Source: Macrothele yani (Eukaryota; Arthropoda; Arachnida; Araneae; Macrothelidae). From it: a stretch of DNA of 64,000 bases. The stretch's first letter is position 1. The number at the start of each line of letters is the position of its first letter. The DNA is taken from positions 107,103,021 through 107,167,020 of the forward strand of contig CM076991.1 of the NCBI GenBank assembly GCA_039090855.1, given 5' to 3'. Position numbers and translations under genes: made by a program. Shown piece by piece: positions 52,017 to 62,699 of the stretch. The notes under the pieces are model-generated. The model was given only the letters and a program-made list of their open reading frames with translations, was not told the origin of the DNA and did no database searches.

Positions 52017-53253
52017 ATGGAAGACGTGTACGATTTCAGCATTTTTCTTGAGCGAGGTCGTCTAGTCGGACTCCGAGAGGCCGGGTGGTCTTATCGTCGT
52101 ATTGCGAAGCGAATTGGACGGGAAGCATCGGTGGTGGTACGATGGTGGCGTAGATGGTCCGAGGAACATTCCCACACGAGAAGACGTGGAACCGGGAGTC
52201 ACAAACGGACTGATTAGCGGACCGATCGACGCATAAGAAGAACGGCGTTGTCAAGCAGAACATCCACTGCGACGCAAATCCGAGCTGCTGTTGCACCTGA
52301 GGTGACTGTGCAAACAATCCGCAACCGTCTACTGGATGCAGGACTACGTGCACATGTGCCTCTGGCATGTGTACCTCTGACTCCAGCCCACCGTCAGAAA
52401 CGGCTGCAGTGGTGTCGCCAACGTCTGCACTGGAGAACGCAATGGCGATCTGTCGTGTTCAGCGATGAAAGCAGATGCTGCTTGGGAGCCTCCGATGGCC
52501 GTATGCGTGTTCGCAGACGCACAGGGGAGCGTCTCCGCCCTTCTGGCATCCGCCAGCGACACACAGGGCCTACACCTGGTCTCCTGGTGTGGGGAGCGAT
52601 CAGCTATCACTCCCGTACACAACTAGTGTTTGTACCGGGTACTTTTTTTTGATTGGAGGTTTAACGACCACCGTGAGCAACTCAATGGGCTATCAGCAGT
52701 CGCCCGTCCCTAATTTAGGGTCACTGGTTCCAGGGAAGCGAGAGAGCCAGTGCCGTAAGACAAACACAACATCCATGCGTGACGGGATTCGAACCCAGAC
52801 CCCTTACGGACGAATGATCAGAGGCCAGCGCCTTAGACCACTGCGCCACCGGGGCGGCTGTACCGGGTACGTTAAACAGCATCTCCTACATCAACAACAT
52901 CATTCAGCCCGTTGTTGTGCCATTTGTAAAATCGGTCCATCGTGGTGTTTTCCAGCAAGATAAACGCACGCCCACACACGACACGTGCAACGCAACATGC
53001 ACTTCAGAGTGTGAGACAACTTCCATGGCCTGCACGTTCACCGGATTTGTCCCCCATTGAGCACGTGCGGGATTTTATGGGACAACGACTTATCCGGTCT
53101 CCACGGCCAGCCGCGACCATCCCCGATTTACGCGTCCAGGTTGAGGATGCTTGGAACTCAATACCCCAAACTTACATCCAACATCTGTAAGACTGACTCC
53201 ATGCCAGAATTGCACAGTGTGGCGCAGTTCATGGCGGTTCAACCTCGTACTAA
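52017..53253 (+). pseudogene. Tc1-like transposase, nearly intact apart from SINE-B
   Basis: Start at 52017 (MEDVYDFSIFLERGRLVGLR, EAGWSYRRIAKRIGREASVV), the first helix-turn-helix. One in-frame TAG at 52215, then the same frame continues RRTALSSRTSTATQIRAAVA, LQWCRQRLHWRTQWRSVVFS and DESRCCLGASDGRMR (first Asp) to the SINE at 52643. After the SINE: SYINNIIQPVVVPFVKSVHR and GVFQQD (second Asp). A one-base A insertion near 52960 follows, then NARPHTTRATQHALQS-type residues and ARSPDLSPIEHVRDFMGQRL with the Glu, where the conserved Trp is Arg. So one stop, one frameshift, one late substitution and the SINE. Confidence 0.9.
52643..52858 (-). mobile_element. SINE-B copy with 12-bp target duplication in Tc1 transposase
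   Basis: Minus-strand SINE-B with a short T8 tail. The perfect duplication tgtaccgggtac lies at 52631-52642 and 52859-52870. One change in the B-box region (cgtgacgggattcgaaccc). Confidence 0.96.
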
Positions 53254-53719
53254 CCATGTTACATGGAAATGTTATTTTTCAGTTTACCAGCAAATACAGC
53301 TGTATTTAGCCATAACGTTTGGATCACGTTATCCTCTGTATTCCGTTATTATGCTGAATAAATTTTGTTGGTATCAGACGTCTGCTTCTTGGTGTTCTTT
53401 TTATACGCAAAATATTTCCCATCAGGAGCTGTATCCTCTGAAGAAAAAAAAATTTCAAATCGGAGTTTTAGAAGAAGAGATATTGGGGAAAACGTAATTT
53501 ACTTTTACGCCTCCTAGCGGAAAATGCATGCTTAACTTCAAAAAGAAACTATACCTAAAATGCTCTTCGACATAAGTGGAATCGAAAGATAAAATAATTT
53601 TTTAAATCGGATGCTTCTTTTGAAGCAAATATGTGACAAAAAAGTATTTTAAATTCGACATCATCTGAATTTACGCCGTCTAGCGGCAAAATTGTTCATC
53701 GTAAAAAAAAAAAAAAGAA

Positions 53720-54779
53720 ATAAAGGATCTTCATTCGTATATTTCAAGCTTCGGGCTCTTTGAGAGACGGATTCAAGGGTCGGGCTCTTCGAGAGATGGA
53801 GAGCGAGAGGTATTTTTTTATATATAGCAAATGAGACACTTTACAGTTGGTAAAGGGAATTCTTCGGCAACTGCTTCTGGTTGGGTAGCGGGCATTTGAG
53901 ATGTCTATTTATTGCGGGCTTGGGTAGAAAATGCCATAGACCACGCATTAGTGTGTTCCTGCAGAGAAGAAAAAGCTTTTTCAAGAACTATAGACATTGG
54001 ATAGTTGATTGCATGCTGACGATAATTTACCCCACATCTCCACAAAGTAGCTCCCTGCTAATTTTATTTAGCAACGTACATATTGCAGCGTATTATGACA
54101 CGATAATATTAGCATTATTTGAGCAACATACAATTCCAGCCCAGCTTTATCATTTTGGATACCCCGGCCGCCCGAAATACTTCAAGTGGAAACGAACGGT
54201 CAAAGAAAATCATACAGTTACACTGTAAAAATAGATACAGGTCCCTTCTGCACTCCCCATATTGCAGGAGGAGGAGAGAGAGTGGAAGTGGGGGAAAAAG
54301 GAGATGTTTTTTATTAATGATTGAACAGTTAGCCAGTTTTCGGGGTCGTTCGGGCCCGGGCTCTATCTTGCAATATAAAATTCAGGCTCGGGCTCCGAAA
54401 ATTGAGCCCGAACTTAGCTCTAGTGTATACATTACCTGTAGCGTCTGCTCATGGGGGTATTGACACACACACACCCGCACTGCGGGAAGGGCTCATGGCT
54501 ATGAGCAAATTCAGTAGACTTGGCTATGAGGGCCTCTTGCCTCAGAAGAAGGATTTTTCAAAATTTTTGCGGAAACTTCATGTGAAATTGCTTAAAGAAA
54601 TAGCCAGGAATTTTTGATCGCAACATTGAATGAAATATTAAAAAGAAAATAATTTTTTTCAGTAAATAAGTCCTTTCTTCAAGCAATCATTTTCATTTTA
54701 GTTTATAACACTAGGGGACGGGAAGGCAGCTATTTCAGAGGACTTCCGTCCTCTTTTAACAGCCATAGCAATCGCTCTT
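53720..54779. other. intergenic, no gene seen
   Basis: Contains two nearby gggctcttYgagaga copies (53753-53805) and a GC-rich stretch with several gggctc/gagccc motifs (54350-54420) that could pair with each other. Open frames at 53881-54617 show no motif. Confidence 0.5.
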
Positions 54780-55212
54780 ATCATCATCATCATCATCATC
54801 ATTGTCAACCATTATCAATCCACTGCTGGACGAAGGTCCCCCCAAGTTTCCTCCACAACGGTCTGTCTTGTGCCAGTCTCCTCCATGTCACCCCTGCATA
54901 CTTTCGAATTTCATCCACCCATCTCCCATGTGGTCTTCTTCTGGGTCTTTTCCTGTCCCTTGGAATCCAATCTAAAATTTCGGCTGTCCATCGATGATCT
55001 GTCCTTCTGGCAGTATGTCCAGCCCATTGCAATTTCAGGGATTTAACTATGATCACGATGTCTTCCACTCTTGTCGTTTTTCGGATCCACGAGTTCCTCT
55101 TCTTATCTCTCCTGGTTACACCAAGTATGCACCTCTCCATGCTTCTTTGAGTTCTTATATGCATGTATATTAACAAGAGAATATGAATGAAATATCTGTT
55201 GAATAAATACAA
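54780..55212 (-). pseudogene. RTE-like LINE 3' end fragment with (TGA)n tail
   Basis: The minus strand gives MERCILGVTRRDKKRNSWIR, VEDIVIIVKSLKLQWAGHTA, RRTDHRWTAEILDWIPRDRK, RPRRRPHGRWVDEIRKYAGV and TWRRLAQDRPLWRKLGGTF, ending QQWIDNG. This is the same C-terminus as at 10.8-11.16 kb, but here in one open frame. The 3' end passes into a (TGA)n repeat (54780-54803 as atcatcatc on the plus strand), the element's tail. Similarity stops near 55150; the first residues of the open frame upstream of RTQRSMER are not LINE. A 5'-truncated insertion. Confidence 0.9.
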
Positions 55213-55214
55213 TT

Positions 55215-58050
55215 TTTACATCCATGAGAATAATGCGTTATACATTACACTTGTTTGCACATAACTATACGCATCCTTCAGAATATAATGAGCTAAAAGG
55301 TGTCCTTCACGGAAACGAAAATACAGAGACCTGTGGCATTTTTTATAACAGTCGACAGAAAAGATTTTAATTATTTGCAAAACAATGTGACATTATGTTA
55401 TGTGTACTTTTTATATCCAGGAGTAATTTAAGTAATTTTTACTCTTTGTTTCGCCACAATTTTTAATTGTAACTTTATCATTTGCTTACTTATTTTCTGT
55501 ATTTTCGTATAAATTGGAAAAGGTCATTAGACATCTGTCACCTCATCCGTTATATGTTTTTGTATGTGTGATCGTGAGGCATTTCAAAGAAACTGGTTTC
55601 TGTTCTCTAAAAGAATAAAACTTGCGCGATATGTTTAAACATTGGCGTAAGTGTTTTGTCATACTTTGTATTAGTGTAAAACTAAGGCAATCATTTTAAT
55701 TACAATTTTGGTTTCACGAAAAATACCTATAGGTTCCAAAGAATTTGAATTATTAATACGCCCGCAAAACCTAGTTAATAATATGGAATTTCAAATTTTC
55801 AGTGATTGAGAGCAAATATATTTTCGCAAAAGAGCCTCGAAAATATTTTTTACGAGGGCGGGGCGAGTTTCTTAGGTACGTCACTTCGTATCGCCCCCCC
55901 CCCCCCTCACTCGCATTGTGGTATTAACTGGGTATTAAATTTTCCAATTGGCTGGTAAAATTTACACGCACATTCACAAACATGCATACACACCGATGAA
56001 TGTTGAACGAACGCACACACATCGATCTCGTATAACGCAACTCTTAACACGTGCACAAAAAGTTTTGACATTTAAGAATCCTGTGAATTTTATGCGAACA
56101 GAGAAAATATTTAAGGATATAATTCAAATGAGAGAAAAGTGCTCGTAATACCAAGACTGATATGGCGATGTCATGAAACTGAAGTACCTTTTGAAAGCAT
56201 TAATCTTGTAATGTGAAAGCGTTAACGAGCACATCGAAGATGATTCTTTAGCCGTATTGCTTTGGCACTCGTATTATTGAAGATGGAATTCTTTTCTATT
56301 AAATTAAGCAATTGGAATATAAGGGCTCTATTTTGAAAGCTACTATTCAGACGTGTAGATGTAAAAGAAGAAAAAACTACTTTCCTGGAAAAATTGCCGT
56401 AAAAGTGAGTGTGCTTCTTCAGATCTCGTTCGCATTTTCCGATTTAATAACAATAGTTTATTTTTTCGGTTAGTTGAAGCATCTTGGGCTTTCTTATAAA
56501 TTAAAATAAAGGAGAACTTCCTTCTCATTTCCTTACATACCTTTTTCTTTATAAATAAATTCGATATCACTCCTCTAATATTTCTTACATCTTTGTTCGT
56601 CGGCATATTTGGTTACAGCAGAACCCAGCGAAGGTGCTTCTTTCATGTGGGTGTTGAATACGTTCGGAGCCAGAGCATCATGCTATGACGTATCAATTTT
56701 ATTTTACATTCGTCATTATAGCATCGTCCTTTGACCGTATAAAAGTAAAGACGAATAAAGCTTCCTGCGCTACCGCAGTTTCCTAGATATTATTTTACCT
56801 CGATTTTTTTTTCAGCTAAGAACTAACAAATCAGGAACAACGTCGCACCAAGCATTGGTGTTATAATACCAAAAATAACGGGGGGGGGGGGGGAGAGACT
56901 AATGGTGCAATATCGCAGGGAATGCAAGGCACAAATATTTTAAGCAGCAAACAAGTGAACGATCCACATATCTAATGCAAAAAGCAGCAGTATTACAGTT
57001 TCAGTTATGTTTGTGATTGTAGTATCAATAACGCTTTCACAGAAAGTTCCAAAATAGTTTCGAGTTCACATTAAATTAAATATTTAATCTCCCAAGAGTT
57101 CGTCTACTGTTATAACCTTTAGGAGAGAAATGGTAGAAATGCGACGCAAAATATATTTTTCCCAGTTTTGACGGTATTCTTCGGAATAGTTTGGAAAATT
57201 TCTCTGTTCAAGTTATAGTTATTCGTTTTTCAATCGGCACCTCACAACACAAAGGCAGTGTTAATTCCCATGAAAAGGATGGAAATAACTTTTAAATAGC
57301 TCCGAGACTTGGAACCAATTAAAAGCTACTTTTCGTCCGGCAAATTTAGAATTCATTAGGTTTGGTGTGAATATATTACTAACCCTTCGGCATGTCAATA
57401 ATGAAAGGTTACACGCATTTCTGAACTGCAACGAAGTCTTTGTTCATGAAAAGTATAGATCAGATATTGTTGAAATATTATTCATCAATAACAACTTGTA
57501 CTCAATCGAAATTTAAAACGTTAACCTGAATCTATTTTTTTTTTCACTCTGCAGAATGTTAGCACTTGAAAAACAAACACATAAAATATATAATATTTTT
57601 GTCGTCATGAAAACGTGTTTTTAATCCATCAAGAGTTTAAGATTTCGAGCTGCGTATCTCCTGAAATTTTTGGTTTCGTAAAATACTATGCACGCTCTTG
57701 GGGATAAACTTAAGAAACACACCACTGAAGCAGGGACTCCCGGATTCCCTTTGATATCTTCCAATCCATAATTTTCTATGCTTTCAAGGAATAAATTAAA
57801 GTTTTAAATAGTACAAACGCAGGAGAATTCATTTGAAACAAATTCATCGAACGAGCAATTTACCGAAAGATTATTTTTTCGAAAAAAATTATACGAATTC
57901 ATCGAAATATGGAGTTTAAGACAAGTGGCCACCGGACAACTGGCCACAATGACAAGAGACAGCAGGACAACTAGCCGCTAGGCAGCTAGCCACACACACT
58001 TTAGGTGCCGTGTAAAAATCGCAGTTTCTTAGTTTCTGATGTGCGCAATA
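55215..58050. other. AT-rich intergenic DNA, no gene seen
   Basis: No frame with recognisable content. C-run at about 55891-55902 and G-run at about 56880-56892. A short region (57930-57990) has ggccac/gccac repeats (gtggccaccggacaactggc) with no known meaning. Confidence 0.6.
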
Positions 58051-58061
58051 AATATTATTGT

Positions 58062-58393
58062 CAAATTTTGAAGATGACAATCCGATTTTTGGCGTAAATG
58101 TGACAAGGATGGTAGGTCAGATAATATCCGAAAACTTGAAAATTTTCATCGTTCTGGAGCGGGACTCGAACCCGCGTCTCCCAGAAAACGCCCGGGTATG
58201 CTAACCACTACACCACCCAGAACGACCAAGTTTTAAGTTTCCGATCAATTTGAATATAACCATCACAGGATTCGCTAGTCGAAGCAACCGGCATTCATGT
58301 TTAGCGAATCTGGAGGTTAAGAATCTTATCCCGTGTTTGCGCGGAGAAGCAGATAAATCATGAAAGAAATAGGATTGTCATCTTCAAAATTTG
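58062..58393. repeat. inverted-repeat unit enclosing a tRNA-like gene
   Basis: caaattttgaagatgacaat plus cc at 58062-58083 is the exact reverse complement of 58372-58393. A second inverted pair (catgaaagaaata near 58360; tatttctttcatg near 58412) overlaps the right arm. The tRNA-like segment lies between the arms. Looks like a small non-autonomous element; unclassified. Confidence 0.7.
58151..58222 (-). tRNA. tRNA-like gene, atypical anticodon loop
   Basis: The minus strand folds into a full cloverleaf of 72 nt: acceptor ttctggg/tccagaa with one G-T pair, D-arm gtgt..gcat, anticodon stem cccgg/ctggg with loop gcgtttt, variable agac, T-stem gcggg/cccgc with loop ttcgagt, discriminator C. Internal pol III boxes are present. 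The loop would place GTT (Asn) at 34-36, but position 33 is C instead of the near-universal T, and other body features do not settle the identity. It may be a tRNA pseudogene or a SINE/MITE passenger. Confidence 0.55.
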
Positions 58394-59149
58394 TATTATA
58401 TGGCGTAATCCCGTATTTCTTTCATGAAATATTATTGTCACTTATAAAATGACAATTGAATTGGAAAGTCCATTGATATGAATAAATTATTCTTATACCA
58501 ATAGAGACGTGCTTTGTTGAATTGTTTTAATGGATCAAGTAAAAATTGCACTTTCATTAGTGGAAATAAATTACCGTAACATCGTTAATTTTAAAACCGA
58601 TGTGGTTCGGTAAAACAAACAAATTATAGCATGAATCATCCTATAATTCCGTTGGGGGAACTTTTTTTGTGGATATTCGTGGGTTTAAAAAAAAAAAATC
58701 TCAACTCGTAAACTGCAGAAACTTCGTCAGTGCCAAATATTTGCTAGGCAACATGTACGCGACCTCACTCTGCCAAAGAACAGCGGCTTTCGGCGCAGTG
58801 AAATGTCACACTTGTACTGAAGCTCAAAACTTTAATTATAAGACCCTAGGCCGTTTTTGTTTGTTTGTTTGTTTGTTCTTATTTTGATGGGCGGAGGGTT
58901 GTGGGGTGACACAAGTAAAATTGCAGTCTTTAGAGGAGGTCTACGGGGAAGTGGACACAGTGAAATAAAAAATGTGAATTTTGTAAGACTCCCTAACGGT
59001 TTTGTGATACATGAAACCCGAAGAAATAAAAAGTGCAATTTTTATACGTTCGCCAAACGTTTTTGTGGCCACTTGGTCAAATTCCACTTATAGTCGAAGT
59101 CTTCGAGAAAAACTTTCCAGACGATATTGCATCTTACGGTGATTTCGCT

Positions 59150-59668
59150 TTCAATGAATTCGCCTGAAGCCTTGATTTTCGAAAAATTTGCTCTCCTTTG
59201 AATTCTCCGTTCGACGAATTCGTTTTTTATGAATTCGCTTTTGATAAATTTACCTGAAGCCTTGATTTTTGAAAAATTTGCTCTCCTATGAATTCTCCGA
59301 TGGATGAATTCGTTTTCCGTGAATTCACCTGTAGCCCTGATTTTCGAAAAATTTGCTTTCCTATGAATTCGCTTTTGATGAATTCACCTGATGCCCCGAT
59401 TTTCGAAAAATTTGCTCTCTAACGAATTATCCGATGGATGAATTTCGCTTTCAATGAATTCGCTTTCCGTGAATTCACCTGAAGCCCTGATTTTCGGAAA
59501 ATTTGCTCTCCTATGAATTCTCCGTTTGATGAATTCGTTTTCGACGAATTCGCTTTCGATAAATTCACCTGAAGCCCTGATTCTCGATAAAATTTGCTGT
59601 CCTATGAACTCTCCGTTCGATGAATTTGTTTTCGATGAATTTGCTTTCGATGAATTCACCTGAAGCCC
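59150..59668 (-). repeat. minisatellite: 90-bp units built from 15-bp subunits
   Basis: The cctgaagcc marker recurs at about 59163, 59253, 59328, 59387, 59478, 59568 and 59659, giving unit lengths of about 90, 75, 60, 90, 90 and 90 bp. Each unit contains several 15-bp pieces of the gatgaattcgctttc type. Because all lengths are multiples of 15, the minus strand keeps an open frame (59384-59659) with a 5-residue period (EFIES EFVEN EFIKR; repeats of IRASGEF every 30 residues). There is no sign of a larger gene, so I treat it as a repeat, not a CDS. Confidence 0.88.
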
Positions 59669-59929
59669 AAATGATTAAAGTTTAAAATATTTAAATATTG
59701 ATTGTTAGGGGCTGTAATAGATACAGAAAGCAAAGGCAAAGTTTACAACCTAGGATTGCCTTATTAAATAAGTGTACTAAATTTTAAATCGCTAGAATTC
59801 AGAGAAAATAGCGAGCACATTCTGCGTTCTATTGTAACTTTAAATGTGCCTTATTATAATGCAAACAAACTACAGTGAAGCAGCTGCAATTAAAAGACTG
59901 CACAATATAAAAAATAAGGCGTGAATTCA

Positions 59930-60290
59930 AGGAACATTCCTAAAAATAACGTGTGGCAAAGCTGCCGTTAGGTGTACGTCTATTACAATTTCCATTTTTA
60001 AAAGTGCCCTCTTTTTTTAACTCAGTATTTTGATAAATTTTCCGTAGTCAATTCAGGAAAGTAAGGACAGTACATTTATTTCAGGAAAGTCAGTCTCGGG
60101 GTTTTTCTGTATTTATACAGACATTTATCAAAATCGAGGCTATTACCTTTTTCAGCCTTTTCATCAGTGACTTTTTTTTTTTTTTTTACCTGGCGCAATT
60201 TGATCTCAGGTCGTCTGGATTGGCTCAACAGAAGCCGCACGTATTACCGTTCATCCAGAAAGACCCGTAACCCACCGTCACGCATAAGGT
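59930..60290. repeat. dispersed repeat D1, second left-part copy
   Basis: Matches 11.84-12.2 kb in block order (gtgaattca, aaaataacgtg, aaatttccRttttKaaaagtg, attttccgtagtca, tttatttcagRaaagtc, tttctgtatttata). Ends in a degraded tRNA-like stretch (gatctcaggtcgtctggatt). A T-run (60172-60187) interrupts it. Confidence 0.6.
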
Positions 60291-60305
60291 AAAACTCTAA
60301 TCCCG

Positions 60306-60690
60306 TTAGAGTTTATTGCACTCGGCAACAGAGACTGTGACGATATTTACTTTATGAGGTGCTCTTGTTGGTTTTGGTGCAAAGTTTGCCATTCCCACCG
60401 CAAAATATCTCGCACCTATCGGATTGGTGGTTGGAAGAGAACATCGACGCCGAACAGCTTTTTCTAACATGTTTCCCACATTTTCAATAGGATTGAGATC
60501 AGGGGAATCCGCTGGCCAGGGAAAATGATGACAGGTGGTCTCGTGCTCATCACATGCAAGAAAAAAAAAAAAAAAAAAAAAAAAAAACTTTGCTGATTCC
60601 ACTTGGTCAGCTACAATACTAACGTATTCCAGAGATGTCATCTTATCTTCCACTGGTATCAGTGGATCGGGTCCGGATCAATAGAACATC
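60306..60690 (-). pseudogene. Tc1-like transposase C-terminal fragment
   Basis: The frame holds HFPWPADSPDLNPIENVGNM then LEKAVRRR, the third catalytic motif of Tc1 transposases with the Glu (PIENVG in place of PIENVW). Upstream a run of T/A (60557-60587, read as poly-Phe) has replaced the second-Asp region; EDKMTSLEYVSIVADQV before it fits the LNIVADxV segment. Downstream no standard C-terminus. Only this small piece survives. Confidence 0.72.
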
Positions 60691-60841
60691 TTCCATAGCA
60701 TGATGTCATTTTCCCGATTCTTAAATTAAGTTCAATAATAAACTATTAATATGTAAATATCTCGTCGGTTTTTCATGCTAAGAATAAACAAAGTAGTAAT
60801 CAGCTAATGTATGAAAATTAGATTTATCCTGATCCTTATCC

Positions 60842-61400
60842 TTGGTGTGGTATGACTTAAACAGCAAAAAAGAAATTTTAATTAGAATTGCAAAGGCTAT
60901 AACACTGTTAAAAGCCACAGATAAAATATTTAAGAGCACAGCTATTAGCCTCAAAACTAAGATAATAATTCTCGAGACATTCATCTTCAGCAGTATGCTA
61001 TATGGATGCGAGACTTGGACATTGACAAATGAATCAGAGAGAAGGATACTTGCTTTTGAAAGAAAGTGCTTCGTGAAATCTTACGAATCGGATAGACCCT
61101 GAGGAAAAGAAATGAAGGAGTAAACAGAAGAATACAACTAAAAGAGACCCTGTTTCAAAAACTCATACAGAGAAAACTAAGACTTTTTTGGTCACATCTG
61201 CAGAAAGAAGAATGACAGAAAAATAAAGACATTGGTGTTTGGCTTAATGAACGGAAGAAACGCACGAGGACGCCCTCACCGTGTGAGGCCTGACGGTATT
61301 AAAGACTGGTGTGATGGAACTCTTGAAGAACTGAGCCACTCTGCAATGTTCCAGTAAAGACTTCAATGAAAAAATATAGTTAAAATGGCCACATGGTTGT
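60842..61400 (+). pseudogene. LINE reverse transcriptase C-terminal fragment, second family
   Basis: KSTAISLKTKIIILETFIFS then SMLYGCETWTLTNESERRIL: the thumb-to-C-terminal pattern (LLYGCETWTL) of RTE/Jockey-like reverse transcriptases. Downstream, in changing frames: NRRIQLKETLFQKLIQRKLR, then LFWSHLQKEE, then a GRNARGRPHRVRPDGIKDWC-like segment. It is clearly different from the 9.5-kb LINE. Several stops; truncated at both ends. Confidence 0.75.
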
Positions 61401-62695
61401 TGGTGGTGAAGATGATTATCCTTGAAGTTCTAGGTTTTTGTTTTCTTTAAAAAAATTACTGGAATAGCTTTTTTGTGAAACAAACTTAACAGTGAGGCAG
61501 CAACGCTTCTCGTTTTTGGGTATACTGAAAGCTACAATGTTTATTTGCGTACATAGATGTACTATAATGCCCCCCACCCCACCCCCGGATTTTTGAGATA
61601 TGATATAAACGATACGTTAGACTTATAAACTTTAATTTCAGAAATCTGACATACTCCTTATTTTTATTTCCCTTTAGAAATAAGACTACCACAAACTTTT
61701 GGCTTATAAGTTGATGTGGAGTATGAGTCGAACGGCATAAATTTATCACTTCCGTTATCTTCATTTCTTGATAAGTTGATTCTGAGTACAAGACGAGGCT
61801 CAAACACATACACAGATAGCGTGCCGAAATTTTGTAATTACATTTGCAATGTTCCAGTAAATATTACAAGAAGGAGAAAGTGAGATAACTTCCGAATTTG
61901 TCTTTTCGGGAAAAGTAGAACTTCCTAAGTTTACTTTTTGCTTACGAACTGAAGCTACCGTATAGCTCTGAATTCGGCTTGGAAATAGTTCTCACAGGGC
62001 CAATAGATGGCAGCACGTCAGCGTGTTCGCGAACGATGATACAATGAAAATACGATAGCTGCTACTCCAAATCGGTCACGGCGATTTTAGTGATGTAACT
62101 ATTGAACGGAAATATCCAGTTCAGAAGTTTTTAAACAAGTTCTTAATGAAAGGGGTATTACATTTCCTACTAACTTCGGAATGGCTTTGTATGAACGTAA
62201 TTGTGCGTCTTGGGTGCTTAGATCACAGCCGAATTTAAGGTAAGACATGTCTTTTTTTTACTGAATTCCAATGACCAATCAATAGATAAGTCGATGTGGC
62301 GTGTTAGTCTTAACCCCGACTTCTGAACAAAAAAGTCTCGTTTTATACGCTGAAAAATATGTATTTTTTCTCTGTCTCTCTCTTTTCCTTAATTGTTTCT
62401 TACACGCTAAGCTAAAATATAAACCTAACTTCATAATTTTGGATTTTGAACTATATTTTATTTCTTGAACGAGACAATACCACCAGGATACTTTCGCCTA
62501 TAAGTCTCAACAATAGAGATGGAACTACACCCCACTTCGAAGACTGTTTCGTTCATGTATAGTTTAAGGAAGCGTTGTTACCTCATGAAAGCTAAGTTTT
62601 TTTCCATTAATCCCTCCCTCAGTCTCACACTCAGCGAATTTTCTAGGATAACGTGATTTTGCGGTTCCCTGAAACGTGAGTTTAATTGGCAGTGG
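61401..62695. other. intergenic, no gene seen
   Basis: No recognisable motif in the open frame 61486-61809 or elsewhere. A CT-rich tract lies near 62365-62390. Confidence 0.55.
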
Positions 62696-62699
62696 GGTA

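Larger units (their letters stand above)
51764..53412 (+). mobile_element. Tc1-like transposon inserted in the tandem array
   Basis: The left end cactggcggaaagtgaaaag plus agaacaccaagcag follows TA at 51762-51763. The right end reads ctgcttcttggtgttctttt plus tatacgc. Array sequence on both sides is continuous (cacaggagctgtag before; catcaggagctgtatcc after). Carries a SINE-B. Without the SINE it is about 1.42 kb. Confidence 0.85.
50160..53710. repeat. diverged tandem array of about 150-bp units
   Basis: A recurring motif (tacgccccctagcgg or tacgccccctggtgg) occurs at about 50252, 50395, 50556, 50702, 50853, 51010, 51530, 51695, 53503 and 53670, about 143-167 bp apart where uninterrupted. 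Two alternating unit types can be seen. Type A follows ctagcgg with aaaaaccatg, gaagaaagtattc, aaaggtttttcgacat and tagtatcggtc. Type B follows ctggtgg with accaaa, tttagaaatt, catttcccat and aggagctgtatcc. Together they form an approximately 300-bp higher-order repeat. A SINE-B and a Tc1 element are inserted in it. No coding sense. Confidence 0.8.

Noticed and set aside
52475..52963. A 162-residue open frame across the SINE in the 52-kb Tc1 element
   Set aside because: Out of frame with the transposase and reads through SINE-B; an artefact.
59384..59659. Secreted or structural repeat protein
   Set aside because: No signal peptide, no flanking conserved sequence, and the frame is explained by unit lengths that are multiples of three; kept only as a finding.
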